NCBI GenBank assembly: GCA_963995525.1
Contig: OZ023205.1
Span: 50,813,681 to 50,877,680, forward strand
From: Escarpia spicata
Taxonomy: Eukaryota; Annelida; Polychaeta; Sabellida; Siboglinidae
Direction of reading: 5' to 3'
Length of the DNA stretch: 64,000 nt
A model generated the notes under the pieces. That model ran no database searches and had not been told where the DNA came from. It worked only from the letters and a program-made list of their open reading frames with translations. Within the stretch, counting starts at the first letter, position 1, and the number at the start of each line of letters is the position of its first letter. Shown here piece by piece: positions 45,709-58,059 of the stretch. A program made the translations under genes and the position numbers.

Positions 45709-47194
45709 CAGTGTTTTCCTTGGATAAAACGATGGGCGAGGTGGTAGGGGTGGGCTATGCGAGCGCCGCAGGCGCAAAGCGTTGCTAGGGGGGTCCATGG
45801 ATATGTTCCCCGTAGATTTGTTTAATTAGCTTAAAAATGGTGCATTCTGAAGTATGTGTTAACCTTTACTCTTGAATATAGAGGTGACGATATAAAACAA
45901 CAAGACACTACTTGTAAATGTAGTAATCATGATTGATAAAAGTCAGTAATTATGATTGTTTCTTCATGTTGAAGTGTGGTTTCCACATTACCAATGGTAC
46001 TCAGCCAAGGCGTGGTTTCCACTTGACCACTGGTACTTGATGTTTTTCTTGCCCTAACCCTAGGCCTTGTTACCATTCTGACAGAGTCAGTAAAAAAGTA
46101 AAAGGTTAGTTCTTATATAGCGCAGTATCCAGTGAGCACTTTGAGCAGCCTAACGACTGCTCAAAGCACTTTACTCCCTGGCAGACCTGATCAGTCGAAC
46201 ACCATCTCGACTTCTTTGTGAAGTATCCAGTAGTATCATCTGAAGACTCTTTCATCATCACCTTTAAATTATTATAATATAATAATATTATGGTAAATTG
46301 GTGGTTTATGTTCCAAAGATTTTATTTCATTTGTTGCTAGCATGCTATGCAATTAATTAAACAGTCATTTCTGGAATACCTCAAAAGTATGTTTCTATTA
46401 ATCGCAAGAACGTTTATCAAATTGTGTCCTTTTTATAAAAAAAAGTATAAGTTGTTTAGTATATCTAATTTCTGTGTAAACATATCATTGTTTAGCCCAA
46501 GTTATTGATAACCAATTAGTATACACGGTTTTGGGCAATAGGCATCTCTTATGACATTCTCATGAACTTCAGTGGTTTATCATGGTTTCCGCCAGAAAAA
46601 AATAATTTGGGTACGGAGTTAGTCAATTGTGAGACCGCACATTTTTACTCCCGCCACCGTCATAAACCAGAAATTCAACATCAGCTACACCAGCATTCTG
46701 AGTTAATGTACATATAGGCACATACTATAATAGTAAAATTGAGTGCAAAAGACATCTTCGTTCAGCTACCGTTTTCTTTGTTTTTTTCTCTGAGTTCCGC
46801 TTGTCTCCTAAATGCAATTACTGTTTGGGTGCCATGTCTAGATTTCTAGTATGTTGAAACTCCACAAGGTGTCACCATTGGGGACACCAGGGATCCCGCA
46901 GGAATATTCCGTGATTGGACAACTGACAAGTGATGTAATTCACGTTGTCCAGTGGAGTTAATTCCAAGAGGTAAATCCTAGACGATTAAACGATGTTGCT
47001 ACAAATCTGCAAGTTTGCAGGAATATCAGTGACTTTGTGGCGTCATTTCGTGCCGCTCACTGACACTGAATATATTGCGAACAACAACAACAAAATTGGC
47101 ACACAAAATAGCAACATGGCAGCAATTTTGGGCGAGGTGGCATAGAAAAACGGTGAGGCGCCCCGCCTCGCTTGTCATACCAGGGGAAACACTG
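45709..47194. mobile_element. hAT-like non-autonomous element, full length
   Basis: Ends are CAGTGTTTTCCTTGG at 45709 and, at the right, CCAGGGGAAACACTG ending at 47194. CAGTG at the ends is the hAT hallmark. Further in, GGGCGAGGTGG recurs inverted near the right end. The left part contains GCGAGCGCCGCAGGCGC and GGGGGGTCCATGG. No transposase is present. The 8-bp flanks (TAGTATAC and GTTTACAC) match at only half their positions, so no target duplication is claimed. A truncated relative is at 53547..55165. Confidence 0.65.
46105..46235 (-). mobile_element. SINE tail nested in the hAT-like element
   Basis: Carries TTATATAGCGCAGTATCC, GACTGCTCAAAGCACTTTAC and GAACACCATCTCGACTTC, as in the tail of the SINE at 3953..4286. 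The second hAT copy has the same piece, minus about 70 bp, at 53822..53895, so the SINE fragment was carried by their common ancestor. Confidence 0.6.
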
Positions 47195-47199
47195 GTTTA

Positions 47200-50100
47200 C
47201 ACACAGGCAGAACACAAATGCCTGATGTATTTGTACCTGACATTTGTTATGACGTAAATTTTTGCAGTTTTTCGCAGTGCAAGTTGTATGTATTATAAAA
47301 CGTCCCCGACTGATCAGTAGCATTTGCAGTAATCCTTTGACCACAAAATCGCCGTCACGTGCATGTATTAATCACTTCCAGGCAACTTACGTTTTTGGTT
47401 ACAGTTGAAACAGTACAACTACACACAATTGCCACAATGTGTCTCCACCATTTTGTTATTTTCACACTGGTGTAACCATAAGAGAATCTTGTTTTATGTG
47501 TACTATATGCTTAATAGAATGAATACAGCATACGTCTAACTTGATATGAAATGATTTATGACTTTGTGTCCTTAGTGCCCTTAGTTGCTTTTCAGTGATT
47601 AGTTACTAATTGCTAACTATTTTTTGTAATCTGGAATATTTGTTCATGTAGTTTGGCGAGATATTTAACATTGTGTAGAATCACTGCATTAGAATACATA
47701 CGTAAACAATGCTGCACTTCTACTCTAGATAAGGAATTTCAGTGCAATTTGAGGATGTTATTGTATGTTACCAAAATAATGCAGGTATATGTATGATGTT
47801 TTAGTTGGTAGGTTAGTTTTTAATTGTGACAGTTACAGAATTATGTAAATATATTGTAATTGTTGTAAACAAAATTTATAGCTTGAAATGTAAGTAAATT
47901 TGAGTTCAGTGACAAAATCTGTATTTTAATCCATCCATTTGGTATGAGAAGATTAAAAATGCAACACTTCACAAATATATCTATTGCATTATCAGGAACA
48001 CACGTTCAGACACAGAGGCAAGTCAGAAATGTCTAATCTCAAATTGCTTTTATTATACAAATTTTCTTAATGCTAACTGGGAGTGGATTCCATATCTAGA
48101 GATGATACACAGCACCACAGTCCCTGAACATTGCAATAGGTGGAATAGCTTCGTGTTGAGTGTTGACTACTTTTTTGTAGCATTTAGCTCAGGTTATTTA
48201 AGGTTCAACTCACACGGACAAGTAGGACTTTATATGGACAATTTGTCTTATTATTTTAATCCATCTATTTGGTATGTGCTGATATGAATTAATGAAAGGC
48301 TGAAAAGTAATTTACATTTTTTCTTTTTACATGTAAATTTACCAAGGATAAATTCCAATTTAATGTACTCACAAAAAGGATCAATTTCATTCATTTTTTT
48401 CAATTAGAAATTGGCCACATTAGCAGTTTGTTGAGACTTGACGAAATAAAGTGTAGTAATTTAAAACAAATGGCATTACCTACAACACATTGGTAGGGAT
48501 GGGTTGAACCAATGTTAAACGTGAAATTATGAGACTCCCTAATATGAGTAACATAATATTTTGTCGTTTATTGAATGTAAAGTTACCTATATATAGAACA
48601 ATTTTGTAAATTAATTTTTCATTTCGATCTTATTCAAATCATCTTACTTTTGCAGTTCCAATTCAGTTTGTTTTGATTTTTATAAAATTTTATTAAGATT
48701 CACACATGTTTTATCAAATAAATTCTGGTGCTATTAAGAATTTAACCCGATCCTGGCCAGGATATTTATTAACACTTATCTAATGTAGCCAGTGCCCCTA
48801 TGGGACAGTTGAATTAACTATCACGTGATGCTGAAGAATGGGTTTCTTTTCTTGGTTGTAGAGCTAGTGTGTGTCTACCCATACATGTGCAACCTTCCTT
48901 CAGGAAATCTTTGTATTAAAATGTTATTATCTTTGCAGCACATATGTACATGGCATTGACAGTCCAGCAGCATGGCAAGAGATTACTTGAAAATAGCTTT
49001 TCTAACCACAACTTTGCATTCCACCGATTAATCAGAATATATATTTAATTGCATATTTGCATAAATAATTACCTAGATTATTATTAATGCCAATATTTTT
49101 AGTAATTCCAATTTACTGTACATGGTATAAGCCACCATCACAGCACTAGTACATTTATGCAAAGAAACATGCCTGCATATACCACGCCTTTTTGCAGTTA
49201 TGTATAATTTGGGATGCAAAAAATATTTTAACTTTGTTGTAGCTCAGCGACTTTAGTAATAACTCGTTGAACTGCTTTCAAATACAGTTGTAGTCTTCAT
49301 AATACTCAATTTTTTTTAATGTTAGTTGAGCAGAACTTGTGATAGAAGTCGGCTGTCTTTTATTTTAAGAAGGGTCAGTGTTTTGTATCTAAGAAATCTA
49401 GCAAAACTGGAGATCATTTAAAAAAAAAAAAACATTAATAATTAAAAAAAATTCCTTTTCCTGTTATATGTGTGTGTGTGTTAACATGTAAATAAAAATC
49501 ACTATTATGTAATTTACAGTAATTTGTCCCACAAGTTGAAGAGCAACATATTTAAATGTAACCATAATTTATTTCCTTACTAGGTAATGATAATTGTTAC
49601 ATGGAACACTGAGGTAGTCTTCCACATGTTTCTTCTTTAAGGTACTTTGTGGTTCATATTCCGTAATTGAATGACGATGTCACAACACCCTGGTGCATAA
49701 CCCCTTTAGCCACTAGATAGTCAGGCAAACAGGATATGTGTTAGCCAGTCAATGGGAAGGTCACTGGACCTTATCCTTCCAGTTAAACACATTCTACCCT
49801 GTACATACCTTTTGTTGGCATGTTGCCAGTACTGGGGTAGTAACAGCTGGGGCATTCACTCTTGATTTTTCTCCAGGAAAATAAATATATGGGTGTGACC
49901 ATGTAGTCAGTACTAGTCACTGGGAAGGGAAAGTGCTCTTGTGGGATATCTTACTGAAGAAGATTAGGACCCCTCCTATTAACCCCTAAACATGTGGGTC
50001 AGAACATAGTACTGATACACAAAAATGGGACATCAGACTTGAAAATTCAATTGCATAATTTTGATTCAAAATGCTTGCATTTGGAAGCAGGAGGTAACTG

Positions 50101-50690
50101 TGCATAACGGCAATAATAATATTGTATTCAATAATAGGAAGAATTCAGCATGTAATAGTAATAGGAAGGAAACAAAGTAATAATAATAGATTACATTACA
50201 ATGTAATTGACCCAGGGCCTGTATTATATTGATCTAAATTAGTTTTTGCAAGTTGGCACACATGCATGCAGTATTATACAAATGTATGGATGTTCAGACC
50301 ATATCAAATATCCCTGTGTGTGATTTTACATTTCCTTGGTTGGCATTTTGTCTGACAGTTTAGTTTATGATAATGTATTAGAAAGATTGGCTTGGGCTCA
50401 TGTCTGGAAAAACCATGATGTGCACACGGCACACTTTCAGTTGGCCACCACACGTCTAGCTGTTACATGCCCTGACATTTGGGAGAAATGTCAGCATTCT
50501 GCATAGGGAATGCTGGGTGGTAATTTGTAAGTGTACTAAGCACAGAATAGTTAACAAGAATGGATGGTTTGATACATTTTAAAAGGGTTGTTTTATGTGT
50601 TTTCTTTGAACACTAATATACAATGTATCTGGCAGGCTGCCTAGAATGTCTTTGATATTGTGAATTGAATGTGTCCAGATATGTTGCCAA
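47200..50690. other. Large unassigned AT-rich stretch
   Basis: No exon with convincing splice signals and no mobile-element domain. 48650..48740 resembles 13650..13740 (AATTC-AAT-C-GTTTTGATTTTT then TGTTTTATCA) and is likely an unnamed dispersed repeat. Confidence 0.4.
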
Positions 50691-50694
50691 TTTG

Positions 50695-50992
50695 CCATAA
50701 TGAAGTAGTTATGCACATACAATAATTAAGTTATGAAGTTGTCATTAGGTTATGTATGTGTTACCTACTGTACTGGTGAAGTGGTTATGTACACGTATGT
50801 TGCTAGGATGAAGTGACTATGTACACAATGCTACACTTATTACCTACTGGCATGACCGAATGGTTATGCACATATGAAATAGTTATGTACACATTGTCAA
50901 TTGCCATTTTGAAGTGGTTAAGTAGGCACCACTGTTGGCAAGGTTGATTGATTGATTGATTGGTTGATTTATTGATTTATTGATTGATAGTT
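50695..50992. repeat. Degenerate GAAGTGGTTATGTACAC repeat and GATT run
   Basis: 50695..50935 has at least six irregular copies of GAAGTGGTTATG(T/C)ACACA and related TACCTACTG pieces. It is followed at 50943..50992 by a (GATT)n microsatellite. Confidence 0.65.
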
Positions 50993-51364
50993 GCAGTGCA
51001 TTCTGTGACATCTGTTTTGTTGTAGATCTATGGAAGTCACATTCAGAGATTTCTTGAAATCTCTAAGCCTATTAGTTGTAGGAACTTTCTAATATATTTA
51101 AAGGGACACTATAATGGATGCTCAGTGTTTGAAAAACAAATAGATATCCAGAATATAACACATTTACTAGTATTATTTTATATGCCATAGATCTGTACTT
51201 GTCAGAAAGTTATTAAAAATTAATAACATTAACCCTGTACTGTTTAACAGGTATTTACGATGAATAAAAATTATGAACTAAGCATTGGTTATAAGGTCTA
51301 AGATTAAGTTATTCATAATTCTGACTCAGTAATTAATGGTTTAATTTTCTGTTTATATTTACAG

Positions 51365-51475
51365 TACTTAACCTACAAGTGCTGTGTATGCAAAGACTTT
51401 CCATCTGCTACAACCTGTCATTATCACTCATTGCTGAATCCTGGCAATCTGTATAGACCTACTACTGTTTGCACG
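51365..51475 (+). CDS. Candidate internal exon, 37 codons, cysteine-rich
   Basis: Acceptor TATTTACAG and donor GTATAT enclose exactly 111 bases, phase 0 at both ends, without stops. The peptide has YKCCVCKDFPS and TTCHYHSLLNPGNLYRP, a C-x2-C followed by C-H-x-H, which resembles a zinc-binding finger but fits no family that I can name. Phase would allow direct joining to the exon at 42187..42486 across an 8.9-kb intron. No continuing exon was identified with confidence. Confidence 0.45.
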
Positions 51476-51479
51476 GTAT

Positions 51480-53546
51480 ATTTATTAATGCCATCATGCA
51501 TTATTTCATTGTCTTTTAAAACTTTTTCAACAGTCATACATTTTTCATTTAACAGGTTGTATACCTGTCATTGTGGCAATTTGTAGCACCGTATTTCGTA
51601 GACAGGACAGTGATTTATGAGGCATACCTTTATAAATAGTACTAAAAGGCCACCAGTATCTTGAAAGCTTCCAAGAACCCTCACAGTGTAATGGGAAACA
51701 CACTCCACAACCAATCTATGAGTTAAAAATACTACTGGACTGGTTACTGGTTAGTTATAATATACACATGCTACTTATGCATGTCTACATATCACTGACT
51801 GTCAAAACAGGGCAAAATGCAATATTTTATGGACAAAACTACTTAGAACTGTGTTTCATCCTCAGAGCGTAAATGAAAACTTGTACCATTGGAATAAAAA
51901 CATAGGGGCTGAAATTGTTTTAGTAAATTCACTCGAATTGGCAAAATAAACAGAAACCCTACATGTATGTTCAATCGACTAGAAACAACTACATGTGTTT
52001 GCAGTCTAATACAACAACCTAGTTTCCCCTTCTATTCCCACACCTTGTCCAGTCTCCAGCTGAGATCAGCAGCAGGCTCTAGCTCAGTTCTCCCTCAACC
52101 CAAATCCAGATGTTTATTGCCATCTTAGCTGTTTGTTTCCAAGCAGCTGTACAGCATTTGTAACCACCTGGAAGTGTAGTTGTTTGACACTGTTGTCCTC
52201 CGAGTAGTCACTTTGTGCATGCACACAGTCACAGGCATGCATGCACAGACAGTCACATGCATGCGCAGGCACATGCATGCACACGCAGTCGTACGCTCGC
52301 ACATCACACACACACACCACAAAGAATGATGAAGCCTTCAGGGACGTTTTGTTCTTGAATGTAAATCATAACTGACATGTTTTTATTTAAATATTATCAA
52401 TTATAGTCTTGAATGTACTGTGCGATTCTAATTAATCATGACACGTTACACATGAAAGTAATCACAATCGGTCATTTGATAATTTTCTAAGTACACTGTA
52501 CTTGGGTCCAGTCATATTTGTAACTCATGATTTTTAACAATATAAAAATCCTGATTGTACTAATGGTGTGTGCTATATAAATGCATCATCTCTACATCTA
52601 AGTACAATGCCTATAGGCTGTATTTAACAGAAACGCCTCATAGGGTGCCAGCCTGGATCACCAGAGAAATTCCATGGTTGTTAACTCATTAACTGTTTCA
52701 GAAGACTAACATCTAACAGAGTGTATCTTGTTCATTTGACACTAACTGGAAATAACAAGAAAATTCTGCGCAGCTCTTTTTGGTCCATTTCTTATAGATT
52801 CTCCCTGAATAACATTTTTCCTTGTCTCATTTTGCAAAACGTAGAATCTACCAAACTATCAAATATGACATCCGTGCTTGTTTGTACATATTTGTTATAT
52901 ATTTAATTTTGGTTAAATTATTGGACAAAACATTTTGTTCCGGGTTCAGTAAAAATTGCAAGTGTTCTGGTCATGGCGTAGCACTTATAATTCACACCCA
53001 CAATTTCCCAATCTGCTGATCAAAGTAAATTCTTTTGATGATTTTAGCAAAAGTATGCACTCTTTTTTAAATTGACTAGATATACATATATTACATAATC
53101 TATTCACACACTACAAATGTGAACCTCAGTGAGCATGATTCATGATGGGCGAAGTAAATGTGACAAATGATGCTGCTGTGGAGTGCTAACTGTAATTTAT
53201 AGTTGGCACGTTTGACTAGCGTATTGGCTGACAACTAGCCCTGTCTGTCTAGACTTGTGCTGGCAGTGGCACTGTCTGGCAGCGAAGTCTTAATCCAGCT
53301 GAAAGTATCCATTGCCCAGGGTAGACCTGGGGTTAATGCTTGCCGAAGTTTATTCGCATACTTAAAATTATTAAATTCTCAACTCTCAAAATTTGTTTGG
53401 TGTCTGAAAGCATACAGTCACTATGGACTGTAATTATCCAAACACAACAATAATAGGTGTCCAAAAAGACACATTATTTCCGTAGATTTTGAGGGTGTCT
53501 GAAGACATGGTGGTTGAATACATTCAGTCATTACAGTAATTAAATT
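51480..53546. other. Unassigned stretch with a CA/CATGCA microsatellite
   Basis: 52215..52320 is a run of CATGCA and CACACA-type repeats. Nothing else is supported; the frame at 52721..52906 has no domain. Confidence 0.4.
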
Positions 53547-55165
53547 CAGTGTTTCCCCTGGGTAAAATGATGGGGGAGGTGGTAGGGATGGGATATGCGA
53601 GTGTGGCAAGCACAAAGTGGTGCTAGGGGGGGTCTGTGGGCATGCTCCCCTGGAGATTTTTATAACAACAAGACACAGCTTCTAAATGTAGTAATCGTGA
53701 TTGATAAAAGTCAGTAAGCATGATTGTTTCATCATGTTGAGGTGTGGTTTCCATTTGAGCACTGGTACTTGGTTGTGGTGATGTTTTTCTTGCCCTAACC
53801 CTAGGCCTTGTTACCATGCTGACAGAGTTTTACTCCCTGGCAGACCTGTTCAGTCGAACACCATCTCGACTGCTCTGGGAAGCATCCAGGTGTATCATCT
53901 GAAGACTCTCATCATCACCTTTAAATGATTATAATATCATAATATTATGGTAAATTGGTGGTTTATGTTCCAAAGATTATATTTTATTTGTTGCTAGTAT
54001 GCTATGCAATTAATTAAACAGTCATTTCTGGCATGCCACAAAAGTATGTTTCTATTAATCGCAAGAACGTTTCTCAAATTGTGTCCTTTTTATAAAACAG
54101 TGTAAGCTGTTTAGTATATCCAGTTTCTGTGCAAACATCATTGTCTAGCCCAAGTTGTTGATAACCCGTTAGTATACATGGTTTTGGGCAATAAGCATCT
54201 TTTATGAGATGTGAACTTCGGTGGTTTATATTCGTAAGTACTTTACTCAAATAAACTTTCCCAAAACTTTGTTTGCACAACGTTGTCGGAATATGTATTA
54301 TATATTTAGCACAAAGATATCTTACTTATCACATTCCTTATTTTGCCAAAAAAAATGGCATAGCCATAGAATATTAGTTGAATGGACTTATGGGCACTTA
54401 TCTTGAATCTGGACCCACCTCGATTTTGCTGTTATAACTTGAATTTTGCCTAACTTTGATACCTCGGTGAGATAGTTCCATCAATCCACATTATCCTAGG
54501 CGTATTTACCTTTCAGAATATTGCGTCTTATGCCCATTTGAGGCATAAATAGCGCCCCGGTTTGTATCAACATACACTGCTACATTGCTCAATTTACATG
54601 CGCTGTGCGGTAAGACACGGCCACAGCGGCGCAGACTAGCACAAACTGGGTCGCTGTTTGGACTTCACAAGGGTCCGGATTCGATACAAGTGCCAACTAG
54701 TGAATAGGATGCACAATTTTTATTTGGGCATCAAAAGGGTCCAGATTCGACGGTTTTAGTTCCCACCACCATCATAAACCAGAAATTCAACATCAGCTAC
54801 ACCAGCAGTCTGATTTAATGTGGGCACATACTATAATAGTCAAATTTAGCCCTAAAGACATCTTCAGCTACTGTTTTCTTTGTTGTTTTTCTTTGAGTTC
54901 CACCTGTCTCCCAAATGCAGTTACTGTTTGGGCTCCATGTTACATGAATGTCTAGATTTCTTGTATGTCGAAACTCCACAGGAGACACCGGGGATCCCTT
55001 AGTAATATTCCGTGATTGGACAACTGACAAGTGATGTCATTCACGTTGTCCAATGGAGTTAATTCCAAGAGGTAAATCCTAACTGGCCCTGAGCGATGTT
55101 AAGACGAGTAAACAATGTTGCTACAAATCTGCGATTTTGTAGGAATATAAGTGACTTTGTGGTGT
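53547..55165. mobile_element. hAT-like element, second copy, right end missing
   Basis: Starts CAGTGTTTCCCCTGG and matches 45709..47045 in order and orientation, including GGGGGAGGTGG, the GATTGATAAAAGTCAGTAA segment, the SINE tail, a TGGTAAATTGGTGGTTTATG segment and CCGTGATTGGACAACTGACA. It holds an insertion at about 54220..54760, absent from copy 1, and ends near 55165 without the right terminal repeat. Confidence 0.65.
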
Positions 55166-55169
55166 CATT

Positions 55170-55995
55170 TCTCCAGTATTTATTTACGTGTATGAAATGT
55201 TCAATTAAATCAAATACAAAAATAAAAGAACATACAACAGAACTCCCAGTACGAGTACACCAGTATTAATCATCTGACAATAATAAGGTAGACAAATGTA
55301 TACAAAACATGTGTGGGCAAGAGCAGTGAACAATGTGACCCATCCGTTGACCTTGTGAACCAGAAGTATCCAAATTTTCATTCAAAACTGTTTTTTCATC
55401 TTCTCGTTTTAGTACATATTTCAATTTAAATTGCATTTACCAGTATGTTTCTTCCATGTACCGGTATTCTAACAATTAAAATATAATTATTAATTAAACA
55501 CATATTTATAAATTATAAATGCATACCACTGTGGGAACAATCCCTAAATCTTGCGTGGCCCTAGGAGTAAGTGTCTACTTCTGGCCAAAACTCGACCTGT
55601 TAACCAGACCAGAAGTTCCTGTGCAGAAAGTTCTTGATTCTTTCTCAACTCATTCAGGGAAGTTCAAGTTGTGGGATTTGGGAGTGCCACTAGGCCAGAA
55701 TTGTCCTAGTGGTGTGGATCAGCACTCCCCCTCCTGGGAATTTCCCAGTTTAATAAGGAGGAACAATCTGGTTTAGCCCCTTATCTTTCTACCCTGCCCC
55801 AATGCAGGAAGTGGATGGTAGCTTGTGTTAGTCAAACTTCCTCTCAGCTGAGCAAAGTGCACTTTCTATGTAATTATTGGATTAAACTAGACTAAGTGGT
55901 TAGTTTCATAAAATATATATTTTATTGCTAGTTAAAATGATTACATGTTTACTCATTAATAAGTTAAGTTCTGCCATAGATAAAAAACAGGTCAG
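55170..55995. other. Unassigned stretch
   Basis: An 8-bp inverted pair, CCACTAGG and CCTAGTGG, sits at about 55687..55712. The frame 55519..55776 is open but unrecognised. No firm feature. Confidence 0.35.
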
Positions 55996-55999
55996 AAAT

Positions 56000-57418
56000 A
56001 TTGTATGCAATATATATTAATAAATAATAAACCTTTATCTTGACACAGTCAACTCCAGGACAGCTGCCCCGTTCACGGGTGTGTACAAGCATTAAAATAC
56101 TAACTAACTTTTTAAATTATAATTTGTCCAGGTAAATAATCAAATAATAATAACAATAGGCTATAAAACATGTTAAAACTGTAGAATGGTCCTCTGTGTA
56201 AATTATTTTAAATATATATTTACAGATTAAATTGCATTCGTTAAAAGTAATATTAAATGTGTCAAATATAAAAAACCACTAATACCATGAATACTACAAA
56301 GATAATAAATAATTAATACTACAATGATAATAAATAAGATAATATGTAATACGTGTGTTAAAGTCCAATGTCAGTCATGTAAAACCCATTAAGTGGAGAA
56401 GAACAATGTCTTTAGTTGTTTCTTAAATTGAGGGAGATTGCCGTTGTTGCGCATGTTCACGGGAAGTTTGTTCCACAGAGGGGGCCAGCACAAGCAAATG
56501 CACTGCAGCCGAAACGTTCTAAGTTCACTCTAGGAACTTGCAAGAGTAACCCACTTGCAGAGCGTAGCGAACGGCGTGGTGTATATTGGTGTAATAGTGC
56601 TGCAAGGTACTCAGGTGTACCATCGTATAATGCCCTGTGCACAAGGTACTCAGGCGTACCATCGTATAATGCCGTGTGCACAAGAACGAGTATCTTAAAC
56701 TCAGTACGCATCCTAACAGGCAACCAGTGTAATTTCCACAGTATTGTCGTCATGGACTGCTGATCGCCCCGCCGAATCTGCATAACAATTCGAGCTGCTG
56801 AACCATTTCCAGACGGTGCAAGTGACGATCGTTTATTCCGAAAAGCATCGCATTACCATAGTCAAGTCGCGATGTCACCAGTCCGTCCGTGGACCAGACT
56901 CTTACATGCACTGGTGATAACAGGCGTTGCGACATACGTTCGCTACTTGTGACGCCATCGATAGATCAGTGTCAATGACGAATCCAAGATCTTGGATAAC
57001 GGAGGAGGTGTCAACGAACTGGCCACAGATGTTGACGCGGCTTAACGATATCGGAGTACGCAGACTTGGCGAACGGATGACAATGGCTTCGGATTTGGTG
57101 TCGTTCATCACGAGTCCGTTGTCATGGAGCCATATTTTCACTTCCTGTATGCAGGCCTCCATACGTGCAAGGGCTTGTGTGTGGTTGGTTGGTGGGAAAG
57201 TGATGTAGAGTTGAGCGTCGTCTACATATAGGTGGTGTTGAATGTTGTGCTGTTGTAGTAGGAGTTTGGTTACACATTAAAAAGTATTGGTCCCAGGACA
57301 GACCCTAGCGGCACTCCTGTCATTATGGTGTTTATTTCCGACACGCCATTCTTTACACGTACTACATATGTTCAATCACACGGATAAGATGTCAGCCAGG
57401 CAAGGACTACATAAATTG
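56000..57418 (-). mobile_element. L2/CR1-type LINE, 3' half, - strand
   Basis: On the - strand the order is WLTSYPCD, NGVSEI, GSVLGPILFNV, LYVDDAQLYITFPP (the Y-V-D-D catalytic motif), GLVMNDTKSEAI, LGFVIDTDLSM, SRLDYGNAMLFGI, LHWLPVRMRTEFKILVLV and the terminal LPQFKKQLKTLFF-like end. The 3' tail runs to about 56000. Frames break at GPILFNV, at the Y-L-DD step and near 56935. A 30-bp stretch encoding ALYDGTPEYL is tandemly doubled at about 56605..56680. The 5' half is absent; a second LINE abuts at about 57420. Confidence 0.85.
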
Positions 57419-57423
57419 CAATT

Positions 57424-58055
57424 ATGTTTCTGAACATAGCAAAAACAAACTGCATGTTATTCTCTGGTCGAGCACGTCTATCTGACATTAATATGAAAAA
57501 TACACAGACATCAAGAGTGCGTGTAATGACATTTCTAGAAGTGCTTATTGACGATTCATTAAATTGGAAAGTCCATGTCAGTCGAGTACAGTCTAAACTC
57601 TCAATCAGTGTTGGTATCATGTATAGGTGCAGCAAATTGCTTAACCGCTATGGTATGTACTCTGCTTTTGACGTATTTATTGTTTTGTGTAGAAATATGG
57701 GGAAATACGTGTTCAACTAATTTGCACAGTATAATGTAACATGGCTTATGCACCTTGTACAGTACTACAACCACACAACTCCACTGTTTTATAAAGCACA
57801 CATTTTGAAGTTTACCGACTTGGTACAATTTAGAATAATACTGTTTATGTATAAAGCTCACAAAAATGAATTGCCGTTACATATTCAAAAGTTATTTGGT
57901 AAGCATAACAATAAGTACTGCACACGAAGAGAAATCAGTTTTCCCGAACCCGGGCAATAACCAATAGATGGTATATGTCTTTAGTTGTCTATGAAACAAA
58001 ACTTTGGAACTCGTTGAATATCACTTTTACCAATATTCGTTTGTATCATTGTTTT
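57424..58055 (+). mobile_element. LINE C-terminal fragment, + strand
   Basis: Reads AKTNCMLFSGRARLS, FLEVLIDDSLNWKVHVSRVQ (the F-L-G-V-x-I-D-x-x-L-x-W block) and GIMYRCSKLLN. After a deletion it reads LFYKAHILKFTDLVQF, LFMYKAHKNELP and, past a stop, VYETKLWNSLN. The catalytic part is missing. It is in opposite orientation to the LINE that ends at 57418 and belongs to a different family from it, judging by the motifs. Confidence 0.8.
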
Positions 58056-58059
58056 AATA

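Noticed and set aside
55519..55776. A gene of 85 codons
   Set aside because: No family features, no splice signals, and an inverted pair inside it explains part of the sequence.
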